Origin: Mycoplasmopsis gallinacea
Lineage (GTDB): Bacteria > Bacillota_I > Bacilli_A > Mycoplasmatales > Metamycoplasmataceae
Assembly: GCF_900660495.1 (NCBI RefSeq)
Contig: NZ_LR214950.1
Coordinates: 372,001-436,000, forward strand
DNA: 64,000 bases
Direction: 5' to 3'
The translations under genes and the position numbers were made by a program. Under the pieces are notes generated by a model. That model was not told where the DNA came from and did no database searches. It saw only the letters and a program-made list of their open reading frames with translations. Of this stretch, positions 30,951-43,528 are shown in pieces. The number at the start of each line of letters is the position of its first letter. The stretch's first letter is position 1.

Positions 30951-32795
30951 CCTGAGTTTCCAAGTTGATACACTATAAAAAACGAATACATCTATAAATA
31001 AGGTGTATTCGTTTTTTATATTTAAAATTACACACATAGAATTAACTCATACATGCGATAAAATCTTTATAAATTTTTATATTTTCTTTATGGTTTTCAT
31101 CCAAATCATTAATTATTTCTTGTTCCACTTTTCCATTTACTTCTTTTTTTGTTATAGTCATCATTCTTAATGAATCCACAAATAAATCTAACGTCACTTT
31201 TTGTACTTCTCCATTGATTTCATAATATTTCTTTAATTTGTAAAGACAGTATTTTAAAACAACAAGAGCAATGAAACATAACAAAAGATGCGCAAGTATA
31301 TGCTGTTCATTATGAACAAAAACAGGTCTAACTTGTAAATAAGATTTTAATGTTCTGAAATTTTCTTCTACTTTTCATTGTTTTCTGTAAATTTCATTAG
31401 CTTTTTCTGGTGTTAAATCTAGAATATTGGTTTCAATAATGTAAAAACCATCTTCAGATTCTTTTTTCTTAATTTTCTCTCAATTTAATTTACCCACTGT
31501 TTTGCCATCAATGTCCATGTATTTCTTTTTATATTCTGGAACTAAAGAACTAAGTGGTAGTTCTCCATTTACAGTTTTCTTATTCAATTTATCAATAAAA
31601 TTATTTCTTCTTAATTTATCTAAAGTCTTTTTTCCAGGACTGAAAAACACACATCATTTTCTGTATTTACCGTTAAATCTATTTTTATTTCAAATAGATT
31701 CAACAATTTGTTCTTTTCAAAACATTTCATCTCTAAAAACATAATGTTTGTCTTCAAGAATGAATTTTTTCATCCCAATACTTAATGTATCTAATCTTTT
31801 TTGAAATATATATTTAATTCCTTTTTGTTCTAGGAAACGTAAGTTTGCGTTGTTATTTATTCCACGATCTGCAACTATTGTAATATCCTTTATTTTATAG
31901 ATTGATTGAAGTTCTAAAACGAAGGATAACATTGTTTTACCATCAGCTGTGTTACCTGGAAAAACTTTATAGTGTATTGGTATTCCGTTTTCATCTACAG
32001 CCATTGCTATGACTACTTGATCTTCATTGTGTTTTCCGTCTTTTGAAAAACCGTTTTTTCTTATTCCTTCTCTTGTAAAGCTTTCAAAATAAACTGTTGT
32101 GTTATCGAAGTGAAAAACTTTATTGTTACGATTTGTAAATTCATTTATTTTTTGAAATAAATTGACTAAAACAGAATTCTTATTTTCGAAAATAACATCA
32201 AGATAGTTATATATTGATGATTTTTTAACATTAATATCATTTATAAAATCACTTTTATTTTTATATTGTGACATATAGCTTCTTGGAAGGATAATTCTAG
32301 TTGCTATGAAAAATTCCAAAACCTCTTCTAACGATTTATGTTTACTTTTTGGTAATGCTGAAAATAAATTTAATTCTTTAATAACTTTATAAATTAAATC
32401 AACTCCAATATTTTGGATACTTGTTTTTACAGAAGTGGGTTTTAATAATTTAAAAAATTCTTCTTTTGCAACAGCTTTATCTAAAGATGTATCTACTTTT
32501 TTTGCTATTTCTTTCATATCTTCAATTGAAGATAATCCATACTTTTCTTTGATATCTTCTCAGTATCCTAGACCAATCTGATTTCCATAACCTTTTTTAA
32601 AACCTTTAGAAATAGCTAAAACTAAATAATATTTTCCATTTTGTTTTTTCTTGCATAAACTGTAACTCATGCTCTTATTATATCATTTTATGTATGTAAT
32701 GTAAGTAAAAAAATATTTTTTTCTTTAGCTCATATATCTTTGATATATGTATAAAAAAATGAGCCTAAAAAATAGGCTCAACTTGGAAACTCAGG
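30951..32795 (-). mobile_element. IS1634-family element, copy 1
   Basis: 1845 bp with perfect 18-bp terminal inverted repeats (CCTGAGTTTCCAAGTTGA). Hairpins sit just inside both ends: AAAAAACGAATACA/TGTATTCGTTTTTT near 30977-31018, and GAGCC/GGCTC near 32761-32780. They would block read-through into the transposase. Confidence 0.93.
31042..32670 (-). CDS. IS1634-type transposase, intact (copy 1)
   Basis: A 542-residue DDE transposase of the IS4-like IS1634/IS1549 group. Likely catalytic residues are Asp in HFDNTTVY (about residue 188), Asp in TIVADRGINN (about 275-280) and Glu in the Y-x-x-R/K-W-K-VEENFRTLKS segment near residue 450. It is read through several TGA Trp codons. The ATG at 32670 is followed by a basic N-terminus (SYSLCKKKQNGKYY). 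Known relatives make long, variable target duplications, in line with what is seen around copies 2 and 3. Confidence 0.93.
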
Positions 32796-32837
32796 ATTAA
32801 ATGTTAAAAATTGTTATAGTTTCTTTCAAAATGTGTT

Positions 32838-34340
32838 TTATGATTGTGGAGTTAAATGAACCTTATGGTAATTAAATTTGTAATTGAGAAACACAAAAGA
32901 AGATGTAATTAATAAAAATCCTCAATATGAAATTCCATCATAAATGTATTTTCATGAACTAGAGCTATAAAAAAGTCCGCTATTACTTTTACCACCAACA
33001 ATAAAAGCGAGATAAATATCACGATAAATTATATCAAATCCCATTATAACAACAATGCTAATGATGCAAAGCACTGAAATTGTTTTGAAAAATCTAATAG
33101 CTGGTTCTTTGGTTTGGATATTTCTTTTTAGCGCCAAAAAGATTGTGTAAGCATAAACTAAAAAGAAAATGTTAATTGGTATATTTGAAAAAGTATCAAT
33201 TAATGAATCTGAATTTAAAACAACTGAGGGAACAGTTAGAAACGCAAAATAAATAGCAAAAACAATCAAATATAAACTAAATCCGCCAAGTCCTTGCTTT
33301 GTTAACTCAAGCTTAGTAAAGAATTTATGTCCAATAACGCTTCTTTCTTCTACAAGAGCTTGAAAACCCCTTAATGTTCCTAAATAGATTGAATTACATA
33401 CAAAAAAGCCACTAAAACCAAGCATAAAGTAAATAATGATTTCAATTACTTGTTTGGTGTCTTTTTGCGAAGGATCCTTAAAAATACTTTTAAAAATATC
33501 AACTACGTTTGCATAACCAGTTAAAGCAACTCCGAGTGAAATAAAAAAGTAAATAACACCTGAAATTATAATAGTTAAAATAGATACAATTGGAATTTGC
33601 TTGGGTTTTTTCATATCATCAGCAAGATTTCCAATCATTAAAAAAGCATCAAAAGCAAAAAGCACTATTGGAAGCGAAAGCGCAAGTCCACTAAAACTAA
33701 ACTGCTTGGTGCTTGCAACTCCATTTGCTCCATCGTTTAAAGTTCCCGTATCTACATTTGGTGAGTTATGACTACCAATAAACGCTATGATAATTGCAAT
33801 AATTAAAGGAATTATTTTGAAGAAAAATGAAAATTGTTGCAATCGCACCGAAGCTTTTAATTTCAAAAAATTAAGCCCAATTAAGAAAATCGCAACAAAT
33901 AAACTAGTTAATACAACATAACCAAAATGGATGCTAGTTACATTAATTCCTTTAATTGAAGCAATTGCATTAAAAATCATTTCAGTTGAAAAAATAGGTA
34001 AAATTGTGCTTAAAAGTCCATAGTATAAAAATGATTGATAAAGCTTTGCAATATACCCTTGCTTTGGAGTGGATAAATTAGCAATTCAACCGGATAAACC
34101 ACTTTTAGAATGACCTGATTTAGACACTTGCAGAAAACAATAAGCAGTTAAAAGCGAAATTAGCGCGCCTAAAATTCAAACAACTAAAAAACTATACAAA
34201 CTAAAATCGTTTGAATTTTCAATTGCTTGATTTTTAAAAATACTAATGTTTTTAAAGAAGATCCCAATCCCAATAACACTTGAAACACTAATTGCAAGCG
34301 AGGCAAAGAAACCTATCTTATGTGCTTTTTTCTGATTCAT
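32838..34340 (-). CDS. APC-superfamily amino acid permease
   Basis: A 500-residue membrane protein with about twelve hydrophobic helices. The N-terminal helix (GFFASLAISVSSVIGIGIFF) carries the G-x-G-I-F substrate-loop motif of APC transporters. It probably imports an amino acid; the specificity is not evident. The start at 34340 (MNQKKAHKIG) fits the promoter. An upstream in-frame Met at 34391 lies in the promoter region and is rejected. The gene ends 43 bases from IS copy 1. A second APC permease lies at 43948. Confidence 0.85.
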
Positions 34341-34347
34341 AATAAGA

Positions 34348-34376
34348 ATTATAAAGAAAAATAGTGCTTTTTGCAA
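34348..34376 (-). promoter_or_regulatory. Promoter of the APC permease gene
   Basis: On the minus strand, TTGCAA (34371-34376) and TATAAT (34348-34353) are 17 bases apart. The -10 ends 7 bases before the ATG, so the message is probably leaderless. Confidence 0.75.
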
Positions 34377-34378
34377 TA

Positions 34379-34505
34379 ATTGCTTAAGCAAAATTTGTTC
34401 GAGATAAAATAAAAGTTCATCCTATTTTTTAGGATGAACCAGCGGATTTGCTTTATGAATGTGACTATTTTTCAAGTGTTTTTTAACTTTACTTTAAAAA
34501 CACTT
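34379..34505. repeat. 127-bp target duplication of IS copy 2 (left copy)
   Basis: It runs from ATTGCTTAAGC to AAAAACACTT and is repeated at 38291-38417, apparently without change. It contains the hairpin GTTCATCCTA/TAGGATGAAC (34415-34439), the pot operon terminator in the right-hand copy, and a second hairpin AAGTGTTTTT/AAAAACACTT. Confidence 0.92.
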
Positions 34506-36350
34506 CCTGAGTTTCCAAGTTGATACACTATAAAAAACGAATACATCTATAAATAAGGTGTATTCGTTTTTTATATTTAAAATTACACACATAGAATTAA
34601 CTCATACATGCGATAAAATCTTTATAAATTTTTATATTTTCTTTATGGTTTTCATCCAAATCATTAATTATTTCTTGTACCACTTTTCCATTTACTTCTT
34701 TTTTTGTTATAGTCATCATTCTTAATGAATCCACAAATAAATCTAACGTCACTTTTTGTACTTCTCCATTGATTTCATAATATTTCTTTAATTTGTAAAG
34801 ACAGTATTTTAAAACAACAAGAGCAATGAAACATAACAAAAGATGCGCAAGTATATGCTGTTCATTATGAACAAAAACAGGTCTAACTTGTAAAGAAGAT
34901 TTTAATGTTCTGAAATTTTCTTCTACTTTTCATTGTTTTCTGTAAATTTCATTAGCTTTTTCTGGTGTTAAATCTAGAATATTGGTTTCAATAATGTAAA
35001 AACCATCTTCAGATTCTTTTTTCTTAATTTTCTCTCAATTTAATTTACCCACTGTTTTGCCATCAATGTCCATGTATTTCTTTTTATATTCTGGAACTAA
35101 AGAACTAAGTGGTAGTTCTCCATTTACAGTTTTCTTATTCAATTTATCAATAAAATTATTTCTTCTTAATTTATCTAAAGTATTTTTTCCAGGACTGAAA
35201 AACACACATCATTTTCTGTATTTACCGTTAAATCTATTTTTATTTCAAATAGATTCAACAATTTGTTCTTTTCAAAACATTTCATCTCTAAAAACATAAT
35301 ATTTGTCTTCAAGAATGAATTTTTTCATCCCAATACTTAATGTATCTAATCTTTTTTGAAATATATATTTAATTCCTTTTTGTTCTAGGAAACGTAAGTT
35401 TGCGTTGTTATTTATTCCACGATCTGCAACTATTGTAATATCCTTTATTTTATAGATTGATTGAAGTTCTAAAACGAAGGATAACATTGTTTTACCATCA
35501 GCTGTTTTACCTGGAAAAACTTTATAGTGTATTGGTATTCCGTTTTCATCTACAGCCATTGCTATGACTACTTGATCTTCATTGTGTTTTCCGTCTTTTG
35601 AAAAACCGTTTTTTCTTATTCCTTCTCTTGTAAAGCTTTCAAAATAAACTGTTGTGTTATCGAAGTGAAAAACTTTATTGTTACGATTTGTAAATTCATT
35701 TATTTTTTGAAATAAATTGACTAAAACAGAATTCTTATTTTCGAAAATAACATCAAGATAGTTATATATTGATGATTTTTTAACATTAATATCATTTATA
35801 AAATCACTTTTATTTTTATATTGTGACATATAGCTTCTTGGAAGGATAATTCTAGTTGCTATGAAAAATTCCAAAACCTCTTCTAACGATTTATGTTTAC
35901 TTTTTGGTAATGCTGAAAATAAATTTAATTCTTTAATAACTTTATAAATTAAATCAACTCCAATATTTTGGATACTTGTTTTTACAGAAGTGGGTTTTAA
36001 TAATTTAAAAAATTCTTCTTTTGCAACAGCTTTATCTAAAGATGTATCTACTTTTTTTGCTATTTCTTTCATATCTTCAATTGAAGATAATCCATACTTT
36101 TCTTTGATATCTTCTCAGTATCCTAGACCAATCTGATTTCCATAACCTTTTTTAAAACCTTTAGAAATAGCTAAAACTAAATAATATTTTCCATTTTGTT
36201 TTTTCTTGCATAAACTGTAACTCATGCTCTTATTATATCATTTTATGTATGTAATGTAAGTAAAAAAACATTTTTTTCTTTAGGTCATATATCTTTGATA
36301 TATGTATAAAAAAATGAGCCTAAAAAATAGGCTCAACTTGGAAACTCAGG
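34506..36350 (-). mobile_element. IS1634-family element, copy 2
   Basis: 1845 bp, same ends and orientation as copy 1, with only scattered base differences. It is flanked on the left by the full 127-bp repeat and on the right by its first 94 bases. Confidence 0.93.
34597..36225 (-). CDS. IS1634-type transposase, intact (copy 2)
   Basis: 542 codons, nearly identical to copy 1. Visible substitutions are Lys for Asn in VFPGKTADG and Tyr for His in LEDKYYVF. The A-run after SPGK is intact in length (GKNTLDKL), so the frame is open through the C-terminal Glu motif. Confidence 0.92.
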
Positions 36351-36444
36351 ATTGCTTAAGCAAAATTTGTTCGAGATAAAATAAAAGTTCATCCTATTTT
36401 TTAGGATGAACCAGCGGATTTGCTTTATGAATGTGACTATTTTT
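36351..36444. repeat. 94-bp partial copy of the 127-bp repeat between two IS copies
   Basis: It equals the first 94 bases of 38291-38417. It starts exactly at the end of copy 2 and stops exactly at the start of copy 3, as expected if copy 3 made its own 94-bp duplication. Confidence 0.92.
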
Positions 36445-38290
36445 CCTGAGTTTCCAAGTTGAGACACTATAAAAAACGAATACAGCTATAAATAAGGTGT
36501 ATTCGTTTTTTTACATTTAAAATTACACACATAGAATTAACTCATACATGCGATGAAATCTTTATAAATTTTTATATTTTCTTTGTGGTTTTCATCCAAA
36601 TCATTAATTATTTCTTGTACCACTTTTCCATTTACTTCTTTTTTTGTTATAGTCATCATTCTTAATGAATCCACAAATAAATCTAACGTCACTTTTTGTA
36701 TTTCTCCATTGATTTCATAATATTTCTTTAATTTATAAAGACAGTATTTTAAAACAACAAGAGCAATGAAACATAATAAAAGATGTGCAAGTATATGCTG
36801 TTCATTATGAACAAAAACAGGTCTAACTTGTAAAGAAGATTTTAATGTTCTGAAATTTTCTTCTACTTTTCATTGTTTTCTGTAAATTTCATTAGCTTTT
36901 TCTGGTGTTAAATCTAGAATATTGGTTTCAATAATGTAAAAACCATCTTCAGATTCTTTTTTCTTAATTTTCTCTCAATTTAATTTACCCACTGTTTTGC
37001 CATCAATGTCCATATATTTCTTTTTATATTCTGGAACTAAAGAACTAAGTGGCAGTTCTCCATTTACAGTTTTCTTATTCAATTTATCAATAAAATTATT
37101 TCTTTTTAATTTATCTAAAGTCTTTTTCCCAGGACTGAAAAACACACATCATTTTCTGTATTTACCATTAAATCTATTTTTATTTCAAACAGATTCAACA
37201 ATTTGTTCTTTTCAAAACATTTCATCTCTAAAAACATAATGTTTGTCTTCAAGAATGAATTTTTTCATCCCAATACTTAATGTATCTAATCTTTTTTGGA
37301 ATATATATTTAATTCCTTTTTGTTCTAGGAAACGTAAGTTTGCGTTGTTATTTATTCCACGATCTGCAACTATTGTAATATCCTTTATTTTATAGATTGA
37401 TTGAAGTTCTAAAACGAAGGATAACATTGTTTTACCATCAGCCGTGTTACCTGGGAAAACTTTATAGTGTATTGGTATTCCGTTTTCGTCTACAGCCATT
37501 GCTATGACTACTTGATCTTCATTGTGTTTTCCGTCTTTTGAAAAACCGTTTTTTCTTATTCCTTCTCTTGTAAAGCTTTCAAAATAAACTGTTGTGTTAT
37601 CGAAGTGAAAAACTTTATTGTTACGATTTGTAAATTCATTTATTTTTTGAAATAAATTGACTAAAACAGAATTCTTATTTTCGAAAATAACATCAAGATA
37701 GTTATATATTGATGATTTTTTAACATTAATATCATTTATAAAATCACTTTTATTTTTATATTGTGACATATAGCTTCTTGGAAGGATAATTCTAGTTGCT
37801 ATGAAAAATTCCAAAACCTCTTCTAACGATTTATGTTTACTTTTTGGTAATGCTGAAAATAAATTTAATTCTTTAATAACTTTATAAATTAAATCAACTC
37901 CAATATTTTGGATACTTGTTTTTACAGAAGTGGGTTTTAATAATTTAAAAAATTCTTCTTTTGCAACAGCTTTATCTAAAGATGTATCTACTTTTTTTGC
38001 TATTTCTTTCATATCTTCAATTGAAGATAATCCATACTTTTCTTTGATATCTTCTCAGTATCCTAGACCAATCTGATTTCCATAACCTTTTTTAAAACCT
38101 TTAGAAATAGCTAAAACTAAATAATATTTTCCATTTTGTTTTTTCTTGCATAAACTGTAACTCATGCTCTTATTATATCATTTTATGTATGTAATGTAAG
38201 TAAAAAAATATTTTTTTCTTTAGCTCATATATCTTTGATATATGTATAAAAAAATGAGCCTAAAAAATAGGCTCAACTTGGAAACTCAGG
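36445..38290 (-). mobile_element. IS1634-family element, copy 3
   Basis: 1846 bp with one extra T near the left end. It has more base differences from the other copies than they have from each other, including G instead of T just inside the left inverted repeat, so it is an older or separately acquired copy. Confidence 0.93.
36537..38165 (-). CDS. IS1634-type transposase, apparently intact (copy 3)
   Basis: 542 codons in one frame with the same DDE landmarks as copy 1. The A-run reads GGG-AAA-AAG after S-P, keeping the frame. Most differences from copy 1 are silent. Confidence 0.9.
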
Positions 38291-38417
38291 ATTGCTTAAG
38301 CAAAATTTGTTCGAGATAAAATAAAAGTTCATCCTATTTTTTAGGATGAACCAGCGGATTTGCTTTATGAATGTGACTATTTTTCAAGTGTTTTTTAACT
38401 TTACTTTAAAAACACTT
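38291..38417. repeat. 127-bp target duplication (right copy), holds the pot operon terminator
   Basis: It begins directly at the end of IS copy 3. Its hairpin at 38327-38351 (GTTCATCCTA/TAGGATGAAC) is followed on the minus strand by TTTTATTTT and so terminates the potABCD transcript. The rest of the gap to 38516 shows no gene. Confidence 0.85.
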
Positions 38418-38515
38418 CATTTAATAAGTGCTAATAATTAATAAGGTAATTTTTAGAGCACCAAAACAAAGGTTATTTGTTTAGTTATTAAGCTTCATAA
38501 AGCATTTTAAGTTAT

Positions 38516-40492
38516 CTAAGATTTAGTTCTTTGGAAATATGTAGTTGTAATTAAACTTTGAAGTTTTTCATCTACTGGCAAGATACCTTTATGAATATTG
38601 TTTTTACTTTCAACAATTTCGTAAATTGAAATAACTTTAGCATCATACCCGTTAATTGGTGTTGCAAAGTAATTTCTAAGCACAAAGTCATAATCAATTT
38701 CTTGAGTAGGGTTATAGTTAATAAAGTGAAAATTATCTAAAGAAAGATATTTTTCAGCAATTTTAGCTTCAATTGTTTCATTTGCAAAGTTGATTAAAGC
38801 AATTTTTCTAGCAAAATATGCTAAAAGAGCTTCTTTTTCTTTTAAAGCTTCTTCTAAGTCTTCAAAATCTTCTTCAAATCCTTTTGATAAGTATTTTAAA
38901 GTAAGTTTGTATGCTTGATCTTGAGAAGCATTAATTGCATCATCAAATAATTGAAGTGATTTTTCTTTGTTTTGAACACTTACAATTTGTTCAAGCAACC
39001 TATCAATACCATTATCTTGTAAGTATTTTCGAATTACTTGAGGATAAAAAGTAGTTCAATCTTCAAGATCAGCATCTTCAGAGCTTTCACCATCTAAAAA
39101 GGCTTTATGTAACTGATTGCTCTCTTTAAAATGCTGAATAATTTCTTGATTATCTAAGTTGCTTCAGCTAAGGATTTGGCTAAGTTTGTTTACTAAAGTT
39201 TGACTTTCTTCATTGGTGAAAATTTCCTCAAATTCTGAAGCTTTAAGGTTGCTTCAAATATCTAATAAAGCTTTTTCATAAAAAGTTTTTTGAAGGATTG
39301 AGCTATCAAAAATATTAATTCCTTGTTCTTTAAATTGCTCATAAAGCGATTTAATTGAAGGTAATTTATCATAAAATGAATTTTTAAATACATTTAGATA
39401 CTCAAAGTTTTGTTTTTGGGTGTTTTTACTCGAAAGAACAAGTCCATCAATTAAAAGAATATTAAATTTAGGTTTAACCACTCTAATTTCACCTTCTCCA
39501 ACCTCACCAGGGAAGTTATCTTCACCATAATATGAGTCTATAGCATCACCATTATACATAATAGCTGCATTAATATCAGGTCTTTGGTGGTTAATTAAGT
39601 TATTTACAATTTGAAGCCCATCTCCTTCAAAAGTAATGTGCTCACTGTTTTTAACATCAAATCCAGTTCCATCTTTAATTAAGGAAATAAATGAATCAAT
39701 AAGTTGTGAGTAGGTATTATTTTCAACTTCACCAGTAAAATGCTCTGAAGTACGTCTTTTTTCATCTGGAATTAGTCAGTATGATGAACCATATAAAAGG
39801 TTATCTCTTATTGCGTCAGTAATGATTCAGTTTTTGTAACCATTTTCGCTAATTATTTTAAGTAAATTTACCATGTGATATAAATCATCACCATAAACGT
39901 TGTGATATGATTCAAAATCAATTTCACCTTCTTCATTTAGATGCTCTTTATCACTTGGAGTTACTTTGTTTGTGTTGTAAGCAAGAACTGCATCTTGTGA
40001 AAAATAAGGATAGAAATACTCTCATAAATGAGCATTTAAATCTCTTCCAAATTCATCTTTTTCTAAGTACTTATCGTATTGTTCAAGATGGTCTCAAATG
40101 TCTTTTCTTAAAGTTAATTTCACCATTTGTTTGGTAAGTTCATAGTTATCTTTAAGAATCGGCATATCAAAAAGCACTGAATAATCAATTTTAGCAATTA
40201 AGTGTTTGCGAATTAATTGAGTAGCTAAAAAGTCGGTTCCAATTCCAGCTGCTGCTTTATTATTTAAAATAGCATTGTAAAATTCGTTAATTTCTGAAAA
40301 TTGCTTATAGTCAAAAGTTTTAGAAATAATCCCTTTGTTTTCTTCTGACATATACGCTTTAAAGTTGTAAAAACTAGGTAAAAAAGGTTTTTTGAGTTTT
40401 TGGTGTAAAGTAACAGAAACACCAGCAGTAACTGCGGCTACTGTTGTGGTTGCTATTAAAATGTTGCGATATTTTTTAAATTTATTAAACAT
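38516..40492 (-). CDS. potD: Polyamine ABC transporter, PotD-like substrate-binding protein
   Basis: A 658-residue protein, twice the size of bacterial PotD, as is common in mycoplasmas. The N-terminus has one hydrophobic segment (ILIATTTVAAVTAGVSVTLH) and no lipobox Cys, so it is probably an uncleaved anchor. Matches to the binding-protein fold are limited: a YGSSYWLIPDEKRRTSEHFT segment and VNNLINHQRPDINAAIMYNG, which resembles the helix-strand around the polyamine site. The call rests mainly on its place as the last gene of potA-B-C-D. It overlaps potC by one base (TAATG). Several TGA Trp codons occur. Confidence 0.8.
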
Positions 40493-41283
40493 TATTTTTG
40501 ACTTTTGCTTTTAGCAACTGTATAAATAATGTTTCCAATAATTGTCATAAATAACACAATTGAACCAAAAACAAGTCCTCAAGCTTGGAATGAACCTTCA
40601 TAAAGTTTAGTTCCAAGTGTTGATGTATTTGATACAGTTCTAGCGATAATGAAATCGTCAAAACTTAAGAATGTACTTACAATAGCAACCATAATAATTG
40701 AAGGAATCATGTAAATAAAATATGTTTTAAATCATGAAGCAATTTTTGAATACCCTAAATCTTGGCTTGCTTCAAAAAGGTTGTTATTAAATTTCTCACT
40801 TCTAGGTAGCATAAGTGAAATTCCGTATGGAAGAGCCATAACTGTATGTCCAATAATTAATCTCCCAAACCCTTCGCTATCTGTTGAGATGATTCCAAAG
40901 AAAATTCCAAATACAAGCACAAGACCAATAGCGGTGATGTTATCTGGGTTAATTAATGGAATATTTGAACTAGAAATAACTGAAGAACGCACTAATTTAT
41001 TTTTTTGTCTATAAAGTGCATAAACAGTGATAAGTGAAAGTGAAATAACTAAAAAACTAACAATTAATGCAAGTAAGATAGTATTTACAAGAGCTAAATC
41101 ACGTCCATCTTTAAATAAATTAGCTCAGTTATCAGTAGTCCCTACTGTTCAAGTGGTGTTGAATTCACCTTTTTTAGTTTGTTGGTTAAATGAAAATACA
41201 AAACCAAAAATTAAAGGTACATACACTAAAGTTAAAATGATGTAAATGTAGCTTCTTTTTAAAATTTCAACAATTTTACTCAT
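40492..41283 (-). CDS. potC: Polyamine ABC transporter permease PotC
   Basis: A 263-residue permease with about six membrane helices. The cytoplasmic EAA loop (LFEASQDLGYSKIASWFKTYFI), which contacts the ATPase, is clear. LPLIFGFVFSFNQ-type sequence near the N-terminus is typical of PotC. It pairs with PotB to form the channel. Its ATG overlaps the end of potB by 8 bases (ATGAGTAA). Confidence 0.92.
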
Positions 41284-42109
41284 AGTGTGCTCCTTTCTTG
41301 AAGAAGAAAATTACTTTTGGAGCAATTAATGTAAGTGAGTAAATTCCAATGAAAATAGCACTAACAACAACAACTAAGGCACTACCTGAACTTAAGTCAA
41401 ATTTATTACCTGGGTTAATTTTTGAGTTAATTAAGTCCCCTATTAATTGTTTTTGTGACCCGTCTGGAAGTAATTTTTTACTAATAACAAAGGTAGTAGC
41501 ACTAGCTAGGAAAATCATACCAATACCACTTAAAATTGCTTTAGTTGCATATGGAATGATCACTTTGTACATTGTTTGGAATGAGTTATACCCAAGGTCA
41601 TAACTAGCTTCAACAATGTTTTTAGGCATATCTTTAAACACTGTATAAAGCGGCATAACCATAAGTGGGATATTTAAGAAAGTAAGCCCTAAAATAATAA
41701 ATCATTCAGCATTTAATGATTTAGGGTCAGCTACCATAGCTAAAAATAATCCTTTAATAGCGTAAATTTTCGCAATAGTGAAAATTGCCATTGGACTAAT
41801 AATTAAGCTAAGTGCGTAAATCCGGAAAATTTTAGATTTAGATGTTGAAATAAAATATGAATATGGAAGAGCAATAATAAGACATAAAAATGAAGAAATG
41901 ACTCCAATTTTTAAGCTCCGTCCAATGATGTTTCAAGTGTTTGATTCTTTTACTAAAATTCAGTTGTCAAACCCTTCTTCATGCCCAACAACAGCGTTAG
42001 TAAAAATTAAAATAATTGGCAAAACAATTAAAAGAATTGCGATTAAAAAATAAGGAATGGCTAAAGCTAAACGACGATTAAAGTTTAATTGTTTAATTTT
42101 GGAAAGCAT
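41276..42109 (-). CDS. potB: Polyamine ABC transporter permease PotB
   Basis: A 277-residue permease with about six helices. The EAA-loop (IVEASYDLGYNSFQTMYKVI) is present, and the N-terminal NFNRRLALAIPYFLIAILL helix opens the protein. It is preceded by potA, whose last 17 bases overlap it, and followed by potC. The overlapping frames point to one translationally coupled operon. Confidence 0.92.
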
Positions 42110-43484
42110 CGTTAGAATAATCTCACTTAGCGTCTTTTTTCATTAAATGAATTGAATCGATTGTTCAGCTTAAGTATACAGTTTCACCTTCTTCAAATTT
42201 TTTCGCAGTTTCTACGAAAATTGATTGAGTTTCAGAAATATCTACTTTAATATAGTAGTAGCTTCCACGATATGAAATATCTGAAACTGTACCTTTAATT
42301 TTTCCTTCAGTTGATTTAGGCTCTGCAATAATATCGATATCTTCAGGTCTAATTAATGCATCAACAATTTGACCTTTTGCAAATTCATCACCTTCATGAA
42401 CTGTTTTAAATTCTTTACCAAGAAGTTTTACATTTCCATTTTCTAAGAATTTAGCATCAAAAATGTTTGAATCACCAATGAATTTAGCAACTCAAATATT
42501 AACTGGGAAATCATAAATGTTTTTAGGTGTATCATATTGCTCAATTTTTCCATCACGCATAACAGCAATGCGATCTGAAAGTTCTAAAGCTTCGTTTTGG
42601 TCGTGAGTAACAAAAATAAATGTAAGACCAAGTTCTTGTTGCACGGTTCTAAGAAGAATTTGCATTTTTTTACGGATTTTAGCATCAAGAGCACTAAGCG
42701 GCTCGTCTAAAAGTAAAATTTCAGGCTCAATAACTAAGCTACGAGCAAGAGCAACACGCTGCTTCATCCCTCCTGAAAGTTCGTTGATGCTTCTTTTTTC
42801 ATTTCCTTTAAGACCAACAATTTCAATGATTTTGTTAATAGCTTCTTGTGTTTCTTCGTTAGTTAATTTACGTTTAAAGTGACGGTTTTCAAAAGCTTTT
42901 GATTTTTCGCTTACATAATTTTCTCAATATGAATATTCAAAATCTGAATCATCAAGTCAAGTAAGACGTTTTTTGTATTCTTTTGTCTCTTCATTTAAGG
43001 CTTCAAGCTCTTTTTCGTATTGGTCTTGTTTTTCTTGTAATTTAGAAATTTTAGCAGCTGCTTTAGCTTCTCATTGCACAAGTTTCTTTTGGTATCTATC
43101 GATTGTTTTTTGACTAATTTTGTCTTTATCTTTTGGAACTCTTTTTAATTTAAGTCCATACATAATGTTTCCTTCAACATTTAAGTGAGGGAAAAGGGCA
43201 TAATCTTGAAAAATTGTAGAAACGTTTCTTTTGTATGGAGCAAGATCTTTAATATCCAGTCCATTAAATTTAATTTCACCACGGGTAGCTCATTCAAAAC
43301 CACCAAGTAATCTTAAGATAGTAGTTTTACCACTACCACTAGGTCCAAGAAGAGTTACAAACTCTCCACGATTAATGTTTAAATTAACTTCATCTAAAAC
43401 AGTCTTATTACCAAATTCTTTGGTAACTTCAACTAATTCAATAACATAATTATTCTTTTTTGTGTTTGTTTTAACACTTTGCAT
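42093..43484 (-). CDS. potA: Polyamine ABC transporter ATPase PotA, with an internal insertion
   Basis: A 463-residue ATPase. Walker A is [14 protein letters not shown], the Q-loop is [10 protein letters not shown], the signature is [17 protein letters not shown], Walker B is [12 protein letters not shown] and the H-loop is [12 protein letters not shown]-terminal OB-like regulatory domain ([10 protein letters not shown]) follows. About 80-90 extra residues, mostly a charged coiled coil ([20 protein letters not shown] region), are inserted between the Q-loop and the signature. Mycoplasma PotA proteins are known to be unusually long; this insert explains it here. AAGGAGG precedes the ATG. Confidence 0.93.
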
Positions 43485-43508
43485 ATTATTTTCCTCCTTT
43501 ATTTTAAA

Positions 43509-43528
43509 TTGAATAATTAATTATTCAA
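43509..43528. promoter_or_regulatory. 20-bp perfect palindrome before potA
   Basis: TTGAATAATTAATTATTCAA lies 25 bases upstream of the potA ATG, next to its ribosome site. It may be an operator or an RNA hairpin controlling the pot operon. Confidence 0.5.

Noticed and set aside
31502-31744. Plus-strand ORFs of 80 codons repeated in the IS copies (also 35057, 36997)
   Set aside because: They are antisense shadows of the transposase, and absent where the transposase has a one-base loss.
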